Assembly: GCF_024199945.1 (NCBI RefSeq)
Contig: NZ_JANADP010000001.1
Location: 8,699,001 to 8,763,000, forward strand
Source: Bradyrhizobium sp. CCGUVB4N
GTDB lineage: Bacteria > Pseudomonadota > Alphaproteobacteria > Rhizobiales > Xanthobacteraceae
Length of the DNA: 64,000 nucleotides
Direction of reading: 5' to 3'
The notes under the pieces were generated by a model. That model was not told the DNA's origin. It made no database searches and worked only from the letters and a program-made list of their open reading frames with translations. Position 1 is the stretch's first letter, and the number at the start of each line of letters is the position of its first letter. Below, in pieces: positions 1 through 7,477 of this stretch. Made by a program: the position numbers and the translations under genes.

Positions 1-1
1 G

Positions 2-1396
2 CCACCTCGCTCAGCGGCGAATGCGTTGCTCGACGGACCGATCCTGCGTACACTGCTCTCGCTCGCTTGGCCGAATGCGCTAGCGTTTTCGGCCGGCACT
101 CTGGTTGCGATCGCAGAAACCTCGTACATCGGCAAGCTTGGAATCGAAGCTCTGGCGGCGATGGCGCTGGTGTTTCCTTGCGTGATGTTGACCATGAGCA
201 TGTCCGGCGCGGCCATGGGCGGCGGCGTAGCGTCGGCCATCGCCCGGGCACTCGGTGCCGGCGACCACGACCGGGCTGAGAACCTCGCCACGCACGCGCT
301 CCTGATTGCGATCTTCTTCGGCCTCGTCTTCATGCTGGGCATGCTGGTCGGCGGCCGGAAACTGCTGGAGCTATTGGGCGGCCAAGGGGACGTGCTGGCA
401 CTGGCGGTCGCCTACAGCCAAGTCTACTTCGGCGGGGCCGTACTCACCTGGCTGGTCAATATTCTGGCCGGTGTCCTGCGCGGCACCGGCAACATGAAAT
501 TGCCCTCGATGATGATCGTCAATTCCGCGATCTGCCAAATCATCCTTGGCGGAACGCTAGGTCTTGGTCTCGGGCCTGTCCCGCAATTCGGGATGCCGGG
601 GGTCGCAACGGGATCTTTGATCACCTATTCGATCAATATCGCGATCATGAGCTGGTACCTGTTCTCCGGCCGGGGGCGCATCGTTCCCCGGCTGCAGGGG
701 TTTCGCATGCAATGGGCGTTGTTTGCCGACATCCTCAAGGTTGGTGCTGTCGCTTGTCTCTCCCCGCTGCAAAACACGCTGACCAACTTAACCCTCACCC
801 ACCTGCTGGCCATTTTCGGCACCGCCATCCTCGCTGCTTACGGCATCGGCGCGCGCCTGGAATACGTGCTGGCGACCATCGCTTTTTCTGTCGGTATCGG
901 CTCGGTCCCGATGATTGGCGTGGCGATCGGCGCTGGGCGTATCGCGCGTGCCCGGCGTATTGCCTGGACGACCGGCCTTGTCGCGCTCGTGGTGGTTGGG
1001 GCGCTCGCGTGCGCGGTCGCTCTCCTTCCAGACCCGTGGGTTCGCCTCTTCACCGACAACGCGGAAGCGCATGCCGACAGCCGGCAGTTTCTCCGGACAG
1101 TCGCACCGTTCTACGCCTTCATCGGGCTTGCCTCGGCGATGTACTTCTCGTCACAGGGCGCCGGCAATGTGCTCGGTCCCGTGCTGGCGCAAACGGCGCG
1201 CCTGCTCTTTATCGTGCTTGGCGGCTGGTATCTGACGTCGCAGGCGGCGAGTGCCGCGAGCTTTTTCTCGCTCACGGCAGCTTCGATGATGTTGCTCGGC
1301 CTTCTCTCCTGCGCATCAGTTGCGTTTACCCGCTGGGGACCGCGCACGACCAACGTGAAAGGCCAACTGAATTTGGCGAACGCTGGCGACAAGTGA
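2..1396 (+). CDS. MATE family multidrug/toxin efflux transporter (5' end outside window)
   Basis: Integral membrane antiporter that would export cationic or organic compounds using an ion gradient. About 12 hydrophobic segments are visible, and the N-terminal stretch GPILRTLLSLAWPN is typical of MATE proteins. The frame stays open from base 2, so the true start is probably upstream. The only in-window start candidate is TTG at 26, which would leave almost no N-terminal tail. The visible 465 codons match the usual family length of about 450-480. No clear terminator follows; 1397-1633 holds no recognisable gene. The substrate cannot be told from sequence. Confidence 0.85.
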   Translation, partial: PPRSAANALLDGPILRTLLSLAWPNALAFSAGTLVAIAETSYIGKLGIEALAAMALVFPCVMLTMSMSGAAMGGGVASAIARALGAGDHDRAENLATHALLIAIFFGLVFMLGMLVGGRKLLELLGGQGDVLALAVAYSQVYFGGAVLTWLVNILAGVLRGTGNMKLPSMMIVNSAICQIILGGTLGLGLGPVPQFGMPGVATGSLITYSINIAIMSWYLFSGRGRIVPRLQGFRMQWALFADILKVGAVACLSPLQNTLTNLTLTHLLAIFGTAILAAYGIGARLEYVLATIAFSVGIGSVPMIGVAIGAGRIARARRIAWTTGLVALVVVGALACAVALLPDPWVRLFTDNAEAHADSRQFLRTVAPFYAFIGLASAMYFSSQGAGNVLGPVLAQTARLLFIVLGGWYLTSQAASAASFFSLTAASMMLLGLLSCASVAFTRWGPRTTNVKGQLNLANAGDK

Positions 1397-1633
1397 GAGC
1401 GCAAGGCCTGCACAACAAAATCGCCCTCAGCGTTGCCTTAAGATGCGGCGTCAACGAGCGCTCCGGCACGAGCGTTAAGCGCACTGCTGTTGTTGATCTG
1501 GACAACTCACTCTCAGGTAGTATCATTCCAACGCCGTGCGAGGCGGGGGGCTTCAAATCGTGAGCTGCCAGGCTTTCGTTCCAGCCGACAAGTTTCGCGG
1601 GGCTGAGATAGAAACATATTGAGGGAAAAGGCG

Positions 1634-2188
1634 ATGGGCTCGAGACCTTACACCACGGCTGCATTCAGAAACCTGATGAACAGCAACTACTACCCTCTGG
1701 CGAACATGAAAAAGAGCGTGGCCAAGCTCAAGGCATCGGCTCACATCGATCTGCCGACCCTGGAATACGGCCAGTACCACCTGATACTGACGCCGGCCTC
1801 GAAGTGGCCTCAGGGCAGCGCGAAACACTGGCACAAGGAGAAGGGCCGGGTGCGCGTCGATCTCGCGGCACAGCCGAACACCGCCCCGCTGTCCAGGGAC
1901 GAACCCGACGTCGTCCCGCTGACCCGATGCGCGCTGCTCGATGCCAGCGTCCGAAAGTGCTTCAATTCGGAGCCGCCGATTCCGATGAAGACCCACATCA
2001 CGACGCACGAAGCGACCGACCCCGGCGCGGACACGCATGAGATCCGACTGGAGTGGGAGTACGAGGGAGACAGCAAGACGCCCACGCTGCTCTACCTGAC
2101 AATGGTCTGTCCGTATAAGCCGGCGCGCGATGCTCGAGCTGTCGATAGTCGGTCCGTAGAAGCCGGCGAAGGGCTGAGCCTGGGCTAG
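1634..2188 (+). CDS. hypothetical protein, 184 aa
   Basis: I do not recognise this protein. It is hydrophilic, has no signal peptide or membrane segment, and contains an H-W-H-K-E motif near residue 63 and a charged stretch (EIRLEWEYEG) near residue 145. The ATG at 1634 is preceded by GAGGGAAAAGGCG, a good ribosome binding site; an upstream in-frame TTG at 1619 is less likely. A rho-independent terminator lies about 30 bases after the stop, so it is probably transcribed alone. Codon use is G+C rich like its neighbours, which supports a real gene. Confidence 0.6.
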   Translation: MGSRPYTTAAFRNLMNSNYYPLANMKKSVAKLKASAHIDLPTLEYGQYHLILTPASKWPQGSAKHWHKEKGRVRVDLAAQPNTAPLSRDEPDVVPLTRCALLDASVRKCFNSEPPIPMKTHITTHEATDPGADTHEIRLEWEYEGDSKTPTLLYLTMVCPYKPARDARAVDSRSVEAGEGLSLG

Positions 2189-2216
2189 ATCGCAACTGCA
2201 TTGCCTGATCTGAACG

Positions 2217-2250
2217 GCGCGGGTCGGCTATTCGCCGGCTCGCGCTTTTT
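2217..2250 (+). terminator. rho-independent terminator
   Basis: A 12-bp stem (2217-2228 with 2234-2245, two G-U pairs) and a 5-base loop are followed by five T residues. It ends the transcript of the hypothetical gene at 1634-2188 before the nuclease-like gene begins. Confidence 0.8.
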
Positions 2251-2402
2251 GTTGCGTGGGTTGCAAGCGCCCACAAAACGACACTGCGGCGCTATGCCTC
2301 CGCCCCTCCTCCCGTCACGGGCCTGTCGTACGAAGATGGTCGGCTGCGTCTCATTGCGAGCGAGTCGCGTTGCGGCCGCGGGCTCATCGGAAGGAGCGGC
2401 CA

Positions 2403-3440
2403 ATGCCGGTTGGATTGCTGGAGGTCGAAGGCACGATCGAGGTCAGCCAGTTCTGGCCGGAGGGACGATCGGACGCCGACACCACCAAGGTCGTGGTGAA
2501 CGTCGCCCCCGACGCGATCCGCTTCCGCAAGAACGATCAATCGCCGTTCCAACCGACCCACGTTTTCGACAACGCCAAGGTCAAGGGGCGAACCAACACG
2601 GCGCCGATCAAGAACGGCAAGCTCACCATCCGCCTCCAGGGCATCGACGCGCCCGAGCTGCACTATATGCCGTCGCCGCTCTCGCCCGCCGAGAAGAAGG
2701 GGCTGACGGACGCCAGGAAGCAGGCCTATCACGAGGTCACGCATTCCTACCGGCAATTCCTCGGCGCGACCTCGACCAAGGCCCTGCATGACCTCCTCGC
2801 CGGCACCGGCGAGGCGACGCTCGCCTGCCGGGTGTTCACCCATGTCGACGCACCGAACGAGGTGTTCGACACCTACGGGCGGCTGGTCGGCGACATCGAG
2901 GTGACGATCGCGAACCAGACGATCGACATCAACCACTGGCTGGTCGAGCAGGGCTTTGCCTATCCGACCTTCTACTCCTCGATGAACGACGACGAGATCA
3001 AGGCCTTCCTGGCGCTGACCAAGACCGCGCGCACCAGGAAGCTGCCGGTCTGGAAGAACCTCGCCAAAACCATTCCCACCTTCGACTTCGATTTGCGCGA
3101 GCCCAAGAAGAACGAGACCGAATTGCTAGCGACCGACAAGGGCCCGGTGATCCTGCCAAAGCTCTTCCGCCGCCAGACCAACTGGTCGGCGCGCAAGAAG
3201 GCCAAGGTGACGAGCCAGAATTTCCAGACATTTTTGAGCGAAGGCTCCGGCGGCAAGCCCGACACCTGCTACGAGATCAACGACTTCCTGGCCAACGGCG
3301 TACACTCGGCCAGCCCGCGGAATTTCGCGGAATTCGTCGAGGGCGGCAAGACGATCAAGTTTCAGCCGGACGGGCTGGTGTTCGGCGAGGCGCCGTCGAC
3401 GCTGGTGGGAGCCGACGGCAAGCCGATTACGGGGTTTTGA
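2403..3440 (+). CDS. thermonuclease-like (SNase fold) protein, 345 aa
   Basis: Likely nuclease of the staphylococcal-nuclease superfamily. Visible motifs are IRLQGIDAPELH (near residue 77), matching the arginine and the Asp/Glu positions of the SNase active site, and DTYGRLVGDIEV (near residue 158), matching the second catalytic arginine. The family core is about 150 aa; this protein has a long insertion between the two motifs and a C-terminal extension of about 150 aa that I do not recognise. ATG at 2403 follows GGAAGGAG at good spacing. No signal peptide is evident, so a cytoplasmic location is likely. Whether it acts on DNA or RNA is unknown. Confidence 0.75.
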   Translation: MPVGLLEVEGTIEVSQFWPEGRSDADTTKVVVNVAPDAIRFRKNDQSPFQPTHVFDNAKVKGRTNTAPIKNGKLTIRLQGIDAPELHYMPSPLSPAEKKGLTDARKQAYHEVTHSYRQFLGATSTKALHDLLAGTGEATLACRVFTHVDAPNEVFDTYGRLVGDIEVTIANQTIDINHWLVEQGFAYPTFYSSMNDDEIKAFLALTKTARTRKLPVWKNLAKTIPTFDFDLREPKKNETELLATDKGPVILPKLFRRQTNWSARKKAKVTSQNFQTFLSEGSGGKPDTCYEINDFLANGVHSASPRNFAEFVEGGKTIKFQPDGLVFGEAPSTLVGADGKPITGF

Positions 3441-3458
3441 GCGCCCGAGCCACCAGAC

Positions 3459-3488
3459 AAAAATGGCCCGCGCGAGGCGGGCCATTTT
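3459..3488. terminator. bidirectional terminator, GGCCCGC hairpin family copy 1
   Basis: Hairpin AAAAATGGCCCGC / GCGGGCCATTTT with a 5-base loop. Its A-run and T-run let it work on both strands. It lies between the convergent nuclease-like gene (+) and the SDR gene (-). Near-identical hairpins occur at 4782, 10543 and 18384. Confidence 0.85.
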
Positions 3489-3554
3489 CTCATCGGAAGC
3501 CGTGAAGTCCAAACTTGGCCTTCAGCGACGTCGGGCCGCCAGAGCACCACCGCG

Positions 3555-4307
3555 TCAGCGAAGGCCGCCGGTGACGTGAAGTGTCTCGCCGGTCACGTAG
3601 GACGCGTCGTCCGAAGCGAAGAAGGCCACCGCGGCGGCGATCTCCTCGACCTTGCCGATGCGGCCAAGCGGGGTGGTGGATTCGATCCACTTGCGCATGT
3701 CGCCCTCGTGCAGGCCGGCCGACACGACGCCTTCGGTGGCGATCATGCCTGGATTGACGGCGTTGACGCGAATCTTGCGCGGTGCGAGCTCCTTCGACAG
3801 CACGGAGGTGATCGCATCCACCGAGGCTTTGGTCGCGGTGTAAACGGCGGTGTTCGCCGGTGCGATGGTCGATACGCCGGAGCTGATGTTGATGATGCTT
3901 CCGCCATTGGCGTTGAAGTGCTTCGCCGCTTCACCCGAGACCAGCAGCAAGCCAAGCACGTTGAGGTCGAAATGCTTGTGGAAATGCTCGGGCGTGATGG
4001 CCTCGAGCGCGGCGAACTCGTAGATGCCCGCGTTGTTGACGAGGATGTCGATCGCCCCGAACGCCTTCACGGTCTCCGCGACAACGCTCTTCACGTCCTT
4101 GGCGTCGGCCAGGTTACCATGAACCGCGACGGCTTTGCCCCCCTTGGCGATGATGGCAGCGACCACGCGGTCCGCGGCCTGCTTGCTGGAGCTGTAATTG
4201 ACGGCGACCGCCGCGCCCTCAGCCGCGAGCCGGGCGGAGATTTCGGCACCAATGCCTTTGGATGCGCCGGTCACCAGCGCAACTTTGCCTTCGAGTCTCT
4301 TGGTCAT
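3555..4307 (-). CDS. SDR family NAD(P)-dependent oxidoreductase, 250 aa
   Basis: Classical short-chain dehydrogenase/reductase. It shows the cofactor motif TGASKGIG near residue 14, NNAG near residue 89, the catalytic Y-T-A-T-K, and the PG motif VNAVNPGMIATEG near residue 185. The length is normal for the family. The start MTKRLEGK at 4307 is preferred over an upstream in-frame ATG because it aligns with the SDR N-terminus. It is divergent from an ArsR-type repressor gene, and a perfect inverted repeat lies between them, so it is probably de-repressed when that regulator binds its signal. The substrate is unknown. Confidence 0.9.
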   Translation of the reverse strand: MTKRLEGKVALVTGASKGIGAEISARLAAEGAAVAVNYSSSKQAADRVVAAIIAKGGKAVAVHGNLADAKDVKSVVAETVKAFGAIDILVNNAGIYEFAALEAITPEHFHKHFDLNVLGLLLVSGEAAKHFNANGGSIINISSGVSTIAPANTAVYTATKASVDAITSVLSKELAPRKIRVNAVNPGMIATEGVVSAGLHEGDMRKWIESTTPLGRIGKVEEIAAAVAFFASDDASYVTGETLHVTGGLR

Positions 4308-4341
4308 CGCATGTCTTCCGTTGTTCGGCGGGATGCCGATA

Positions 4342-4372
4342 TTCAATAGTTCAATACTAGTGAACTATTGAA
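4342..4372. promoter_or_regulatory. candidate operator for the ArsR-type repressor
   Basis: Perfect 12-bp inverted repeat, TTCAATAGTTCA (4342-4353) and TGAACTATTGAA (4361-4372), around a 7-base spacer. It sits between the divergent SDR and ArsR genes, the expected place for an autoregulated operator controlling both. Confidence 0.75.
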
Positions 4373-4402
4373 CGACTTCAAGGGGCATGCTATGTTTTGG
4401 GG

Positions 4403-4714
4403 ATGGTGCAGTTCGTTCACCCATCGCGGGACGAGATTACGCTGGCCGGAGTGCTCGGAGCCCTCGCGGATCCCATGCGGCTGCGTATCGTCAAAAGCCT
4501 GGTCGCTCAGAAGGATTGCATGTCGTGCACCGAGGCGGCGCCTTGCCCCGACATGGCGAAATCGACCCTGTCGAACCATTTTCGCATTCTGCGGGAGGCC
4601 GGCCTGATCCGGACGTCGAAGCAGGGTGTCCAGCACCGCAACGTGCTTCGTGAGGAGGACATCAATGCCCGGTTTCCGAAGCTGCTCAAGACGATCCTGA
4701 GCTGTCCGGAGTGA
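4403..4714 (+). CDS. ArsR/SmtB-type HTH transcriptional repressor, 103 aa
   Basis: Small winged-helix regulator. VLGALADPMRLRIVKSL matches the N-terminal helix of ArsR proteins, and MAKSTLSNHFRILREAGLI is the recognition helix followed by the wing. Several cysteines lie at residues 38-48 (DCMSC...PCP), just before the recognition helix. They could sense a metal or a thiol/oxidant, which is inference. ATG at 4403 was chosen; TTG at 4397 is possible. It is divergent from the SDR gene and probably regulates both through the inverted repeat at 4342-4372. Confidence 0.85.
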   Translation: MVQFVHPSRDEITLAGVLGALADPMRLRIVKSLVAQKDCMSCTEAAPCPDMAKSTLSNHFRILREAGLIRTSKQGVQHRNVLREEDINARFPKLLKTILSCPE

Positions 4715-4781
4715 GGGATTAGCTTGCTCTCTCACATCACGACGGCTTGGCGCCCGGCAACAGCTTCCCGAGACCCCAAAC

Positions 4782-4811
4782 AAAAATGGCCCGCATCAAG
4801 CGGGCCATTTT
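4782..4811. terminator. GGCCCGC hairpin family copy 2
   Basis: Hairpin AAAAATGGCCCGC / GCGGGCCATTTT with a 5-base loop. It is identical to the hairpin that follows the initiator tRNA at 18384-18413 and here sits next to a broken copy of that tRNA. It can also end the ArsR transcript on the plus strand. Confidence 0.8.
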
Positions 4812-4837
4812 CGTATCGGAACCGGTCATCCCGAATT

Positions 4838-4897
4838 TGGTTGCGGGGATAGGATTTGCTTAAGAGCCTGATGAGCCACCGGGCTGCCCACCCCGCT
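4838..4897 (-). pseudogene. decayed copy of the initiator tRNA gene
   Basis: The minus strand keeps the 3' acceptor arm with CCA (4838-4850) and the 5' acceptor and D-arm region of the initiator tRNA found at 18440-18516. About 18 bases spanning the T-loop, variable loop, 3' anticodon stem and anticodon are missing, and there are further substitutions. Flanking sequence is also shared: the terminator hairpin downstream, and about 15 bases beyond the 5' end. The anticodon is gone, so it cannot be a working tRNA. It is a relic of a duplication or an integration event. Confidence 0.85.
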
Positions 4898-4951
4898 TTA
4901 AACCGTTGCTTTCAAGATCGCCGAACCTCGCGACATGCAGCAGCCGGATCG

Positions 4952-5665
4952 CTAACTCTCGAAGAAGCCGGGATGCTTCTCCACGAAGGCGTGGAGCTCG
5001 CGCGCGACGCGATCGAGATGGTTGGCCATCTCGGCCCTGGCCCTCTCGGGATCGCGATCCGCGATTCCGCGGTAGATCGCCTCGTGCTCGGTGTAGGTTC
5101 CTTTGGGGCGGCCCGGCTCGGGCAGCAACGTGCGGCGCACGCGTTCAAGATGCGTTCGGATCGTATCAAGGGCTTCGCCGACGCGCGCGAGGCCCAGGCT
5201 CTCTGTCATCTGATGGTGAAACCTCGTATCGAGCTCGTGGAAGCCTTCGAGGTCTCCGCTCGCGATCGCGGCCTTTTGATAGGCGAGATTCTGGCTGAGC
5301 GCGCCGATCGCATCGTCCGACATGCTGGCCGCACAGACGCCGACGATTTCGACCTCCAGCGCGCGACGCATCAGCATCCACTGCCTGACGTCCTCAAGAT
5401 GAATCCTGGCAACATAGGAGCCGCGCTGTGGCTCGACCACGACGAGTCCTTCAAAGGCAAGCCTGTTGATGGCGGTCGTGATCGACAGCTTCGACACGTC
5501 AAAGCGTGCACACCACTCGTTCTTGTCGATCGGCGTTTCGGGCGCGAGCGCGCCGGAGACGACGGCACGCTTCAGCGCGAGATAGGCCTGATCGACTTTC
5601 GACCCGCCTGCGCTGCGTCCGCGCGCTGGCCTCGCGCCGCCACTGAATCCGCCGACTGAATGCAT
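4952..5665 (-). CDS. GntR family (FCD) transcriptional regulator, 237 aa
   Basis: An N-terminal winged-helix domain (ALKRAVVSGALAPETPI near residue 33, then RFDVSKLSITTAINRLAFEG) is followed by an all-helical FCD ligand-binding domain. The latter includes the metal-ligand type histidines of HELDTRFHHQM near residue 142 and the later NHLDRV. The start at 5665 follows GGGGGAACACAGC; a longer frame upstream is unlikely. It is divergent from a sugar-type ABC importer operon, with an inverted repeat at 5744-5764, so it probably represses that operon until an inducer binds. Confidence 0.85.
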   Translation of the reverse strand: MHSVGGFSGGARPARGRSAGGSKVDQAYLALKRAVVSGALAPETPIDKNEWCARFDVSKLSITTAINRLAFEGLVVVEPQRGSYVARIHLEDVRQWMLMRRALEVEIVGVCAASMSDDAIGALSQNLAYQKAAIASGDLEGFHELDTRFHHQMTESLGLARVGEALDTIRTHLERVRRTLLPEPGRPKGTYTEHEAIYRGIADRDPERARAEMANHLDRVARELHAFVEKHPGFFES

Positions 5666-5743
5666 GCTGTGTTCCCCCGGCCGATCTACACATATCGATG
5701 CCGCAACGCCAATCGCGCGGCCAAAAGGCTTGACGAGCATCAA

Positions 5744-5764
5744 CTGATATAACTAGCATATCAG
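5744..5764. promoter_or_regulatory. candidate GntR operator
   Basis: Perfect 7-bp inverted repeat CTGATAT (5744-5750) and ATATCAG (5758-5764) with a 7-base AT-rich spacer. It lies between the GntR gene and the ABC importer operon it faces. Confidence 0.65.
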
Positions 5765-5836
5765 ATAACAAACAAAGCATCACCTGCGGCTCTGATGTCT
5801 TCCCAAGGACTGACGGCACGCCGGGAGGAAATTGCA

Positions 5837-7477
5837 ATGGAGACACGCGTCGGCGCGCTCGGGGCTGACGATGAGCGCGGCGTGTCGCGCTCCTCTCGCG
5901 TGGTCGAGCTTGGCAGTCGCGCGAGCGTGCCGGGCGGACATACCGTGCTCTGCGCGGAGCGGGTCTCCAAATCCTTTGCCGGCGTGAGGGCGCTCCAGGA
6001 CGTCGACTTCGACCTGCGCCATGGCGAAGTGCATGCGCTGATGGGCGAGAACGGTGCCGGCAAGAGCACCCTGATGAAAATCCTGGCCGGCGTGCATACG
6101 AGCTACGACGGCACCATTCTGGTCGAGGGACAGAGCGCGTCCTTCTCCGGCGTGCGCGACGCCGAAGAGGCCGGCGTCGCCATCATCCACCAGGAGCTCA
6201 ATCTCGTTCCCGAGCTGAGCGTCGCCGACAACATCTTCCTTGGCCGAGAGCCGCTGATCGGCGGCGTCCTGATCGACCGGCGCCGGATGGTCAGGGCGGC
6301 CGAGCGCCTGCTCGCGCGCCTCGGCGTCACCATCGCGCCCGACACCAGGATCGCGGGCCTGCGCGTCGGCGAGCAGCAGCTCGTCGAGATCGCCAAGGCA
6401 CTGTCGCTCAATGCGCGCATCCTCATCATGGACGAGCCGACATCGGCGCTGTCCTCGTCGGAATGCGACACGCTGTTCAAGATCGTGCGCCAGCTCGCGA
6501 GCGAAGGCGTCGCGATCATCTACACATCGCACCGCATCGAGGAAGTGCTGGAGCTTGCCGACCGCGTCACGGTGCTACGCGACGGAAAGCGCGTGGTGAC
6601 GGCACGAATCGATGAACTCTCGCGCGGCGCCATCATCTCGGCGATGGTCGGCCGCGAGATGGCCGCGAACGAACGCGGCGCGACGGCGCAGGACGGCGCG
6701 GTCGTCCTCTCGGTGCAAGACCTCACCCTCGATACGCCGGGTCCGCACCGATGGCGGCGGACACTGCACGGTGTGAGTTTCGAGCTGAAGCGCGGCGAGA
6801 TTCTCGGTGTCGGCGGCCTGCTCGGATCCGGCCGCACGGAGATCCTGGAGTCGATCTTCGGCGTGGCCCGCGGCTGGCGCGAGGGGCGCATCGCGATCGA
6901 CGGTGCGGCGGTCGACATCACCTCTCCGTCCGACGCCTACCGTCTCGGCGTCGCGCTCGTCAGCGAGGACCGCAAGGAGCGCGGCCTGCATCTGGCCGCC
7001 TCGATCTGCGACAATGTCGCGCTGCCCTCTATCGGCGCGCTCTCGCGATTTGGCCTGCGCACGTTCGCCCGCGAGCGCGCACTCGCCGCCGACATGGTGA
7101 AGCGGCTCTCGGTTCGCTGCACCGGCATCGGCCAGGAGGCCGCCGCGCTGTCCGGCGGCAACCAGCAGAAGGTCGTGATCGGCAAATGGCTGGCCACCGA
7201 ACCGCGTATCCTGCTGCTCGACGAGCCGACCCGCGGCATCGACATCGGCGCCAAACAGGAGATCTACCGATTGATCTTCGATCTCGCCGCGCAGGGGCTC
7301 GGGATCATCGTGGTGACCTCGGAGATGCCCGAGCTGTTGCTGCTGTCCGACCGTATCCTCGTCATGTGCGAAGGACGGCAGACCGGCATCCTCGCACGCG
7401 AGAATGCGACGCAGGAGACGGTGATGCGCCTTGCCGCACCGGGGATGATGAACTGGTCGCAGGAAGCCGCATCATGA
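5837..7477 (+). CDS. sugar ABC transporter ATPase with two ABC domains, 546 aa
   Basis: Energises a monosaccharide importer of the RbsA/XylG/MglA class. Domain 1 has Walker A GENGAGKSTLMKILAG near residue 76 and Walker B ILIMDEPTSAL. Domain 2 has a degenerate Walker A (GGLLGSGRTEI), the signature LSGGNQQKVVIGKW and Walker B ILLLDEPTRGID. An inactive second Walker A is normal for this class. ATG at 5837 is preferred to ATG at 5795 because GGGAGGAA precedes it at good spacing. The N-terminus of about 35 residues before the first domain is slightly long. The stop overlaps the permease start (ATGA). Confidence 0.92.
   Translation: METRVGALGADDERGVSRSSRVVELGSRASVPGGHTVLCAERVSKSFAGVRALQDVDFDLRHGEVHALMGENGAGKSTLMKILAGVHTSYDGTILVEGQSASFSGVRDAEEAGVAIIHQELNLVPELSVADNIFLGREPLIGGVLIDRRRMVRAAERLLARLGVTIAPDTRIAGLRVGEQQLVEIAKALSLNARILIMDEPTSALSSSECDTLFKIVRQLASEGVAIIYTSHRIEEVLELADRVTVLRDGKRVVTARIDELSRGAIISAMVGREMAANERGATAQDGAVVLSVQDLTLDTPGPHRWRRTLHGVSFELKRGEILGVGGLLGSGRTEILESIFGVARGWREGRIAIDGAAVDITSPSDAYRLGVALVSEDRKERGLHLAASICDNVALPSIGALSRFGLRTFARERALAADMVKRLSVRCTGIGQEAAALSGGNQQKVVIGKWLATEPRILLLDEPTRGIDIGAKQEIYRLIFDLAAQGLGIIVVTSEMPELLLLSDRILVMCEGRQTGILARENATQETVMRLAAPGMMNWSQEAAS

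Noticed and set aside
26..1396. TTG at 26 as the true start of the MATE transporter
   Set aside because: The frame is open to the left edge and family proteins have residues before this point, so the gene is more likely cut by the window.
4838..4897. A second functional initiator tRNA
   Set aside because: The anticodon and part of the T arm are deleted, so it cannot fold as a tRNA.
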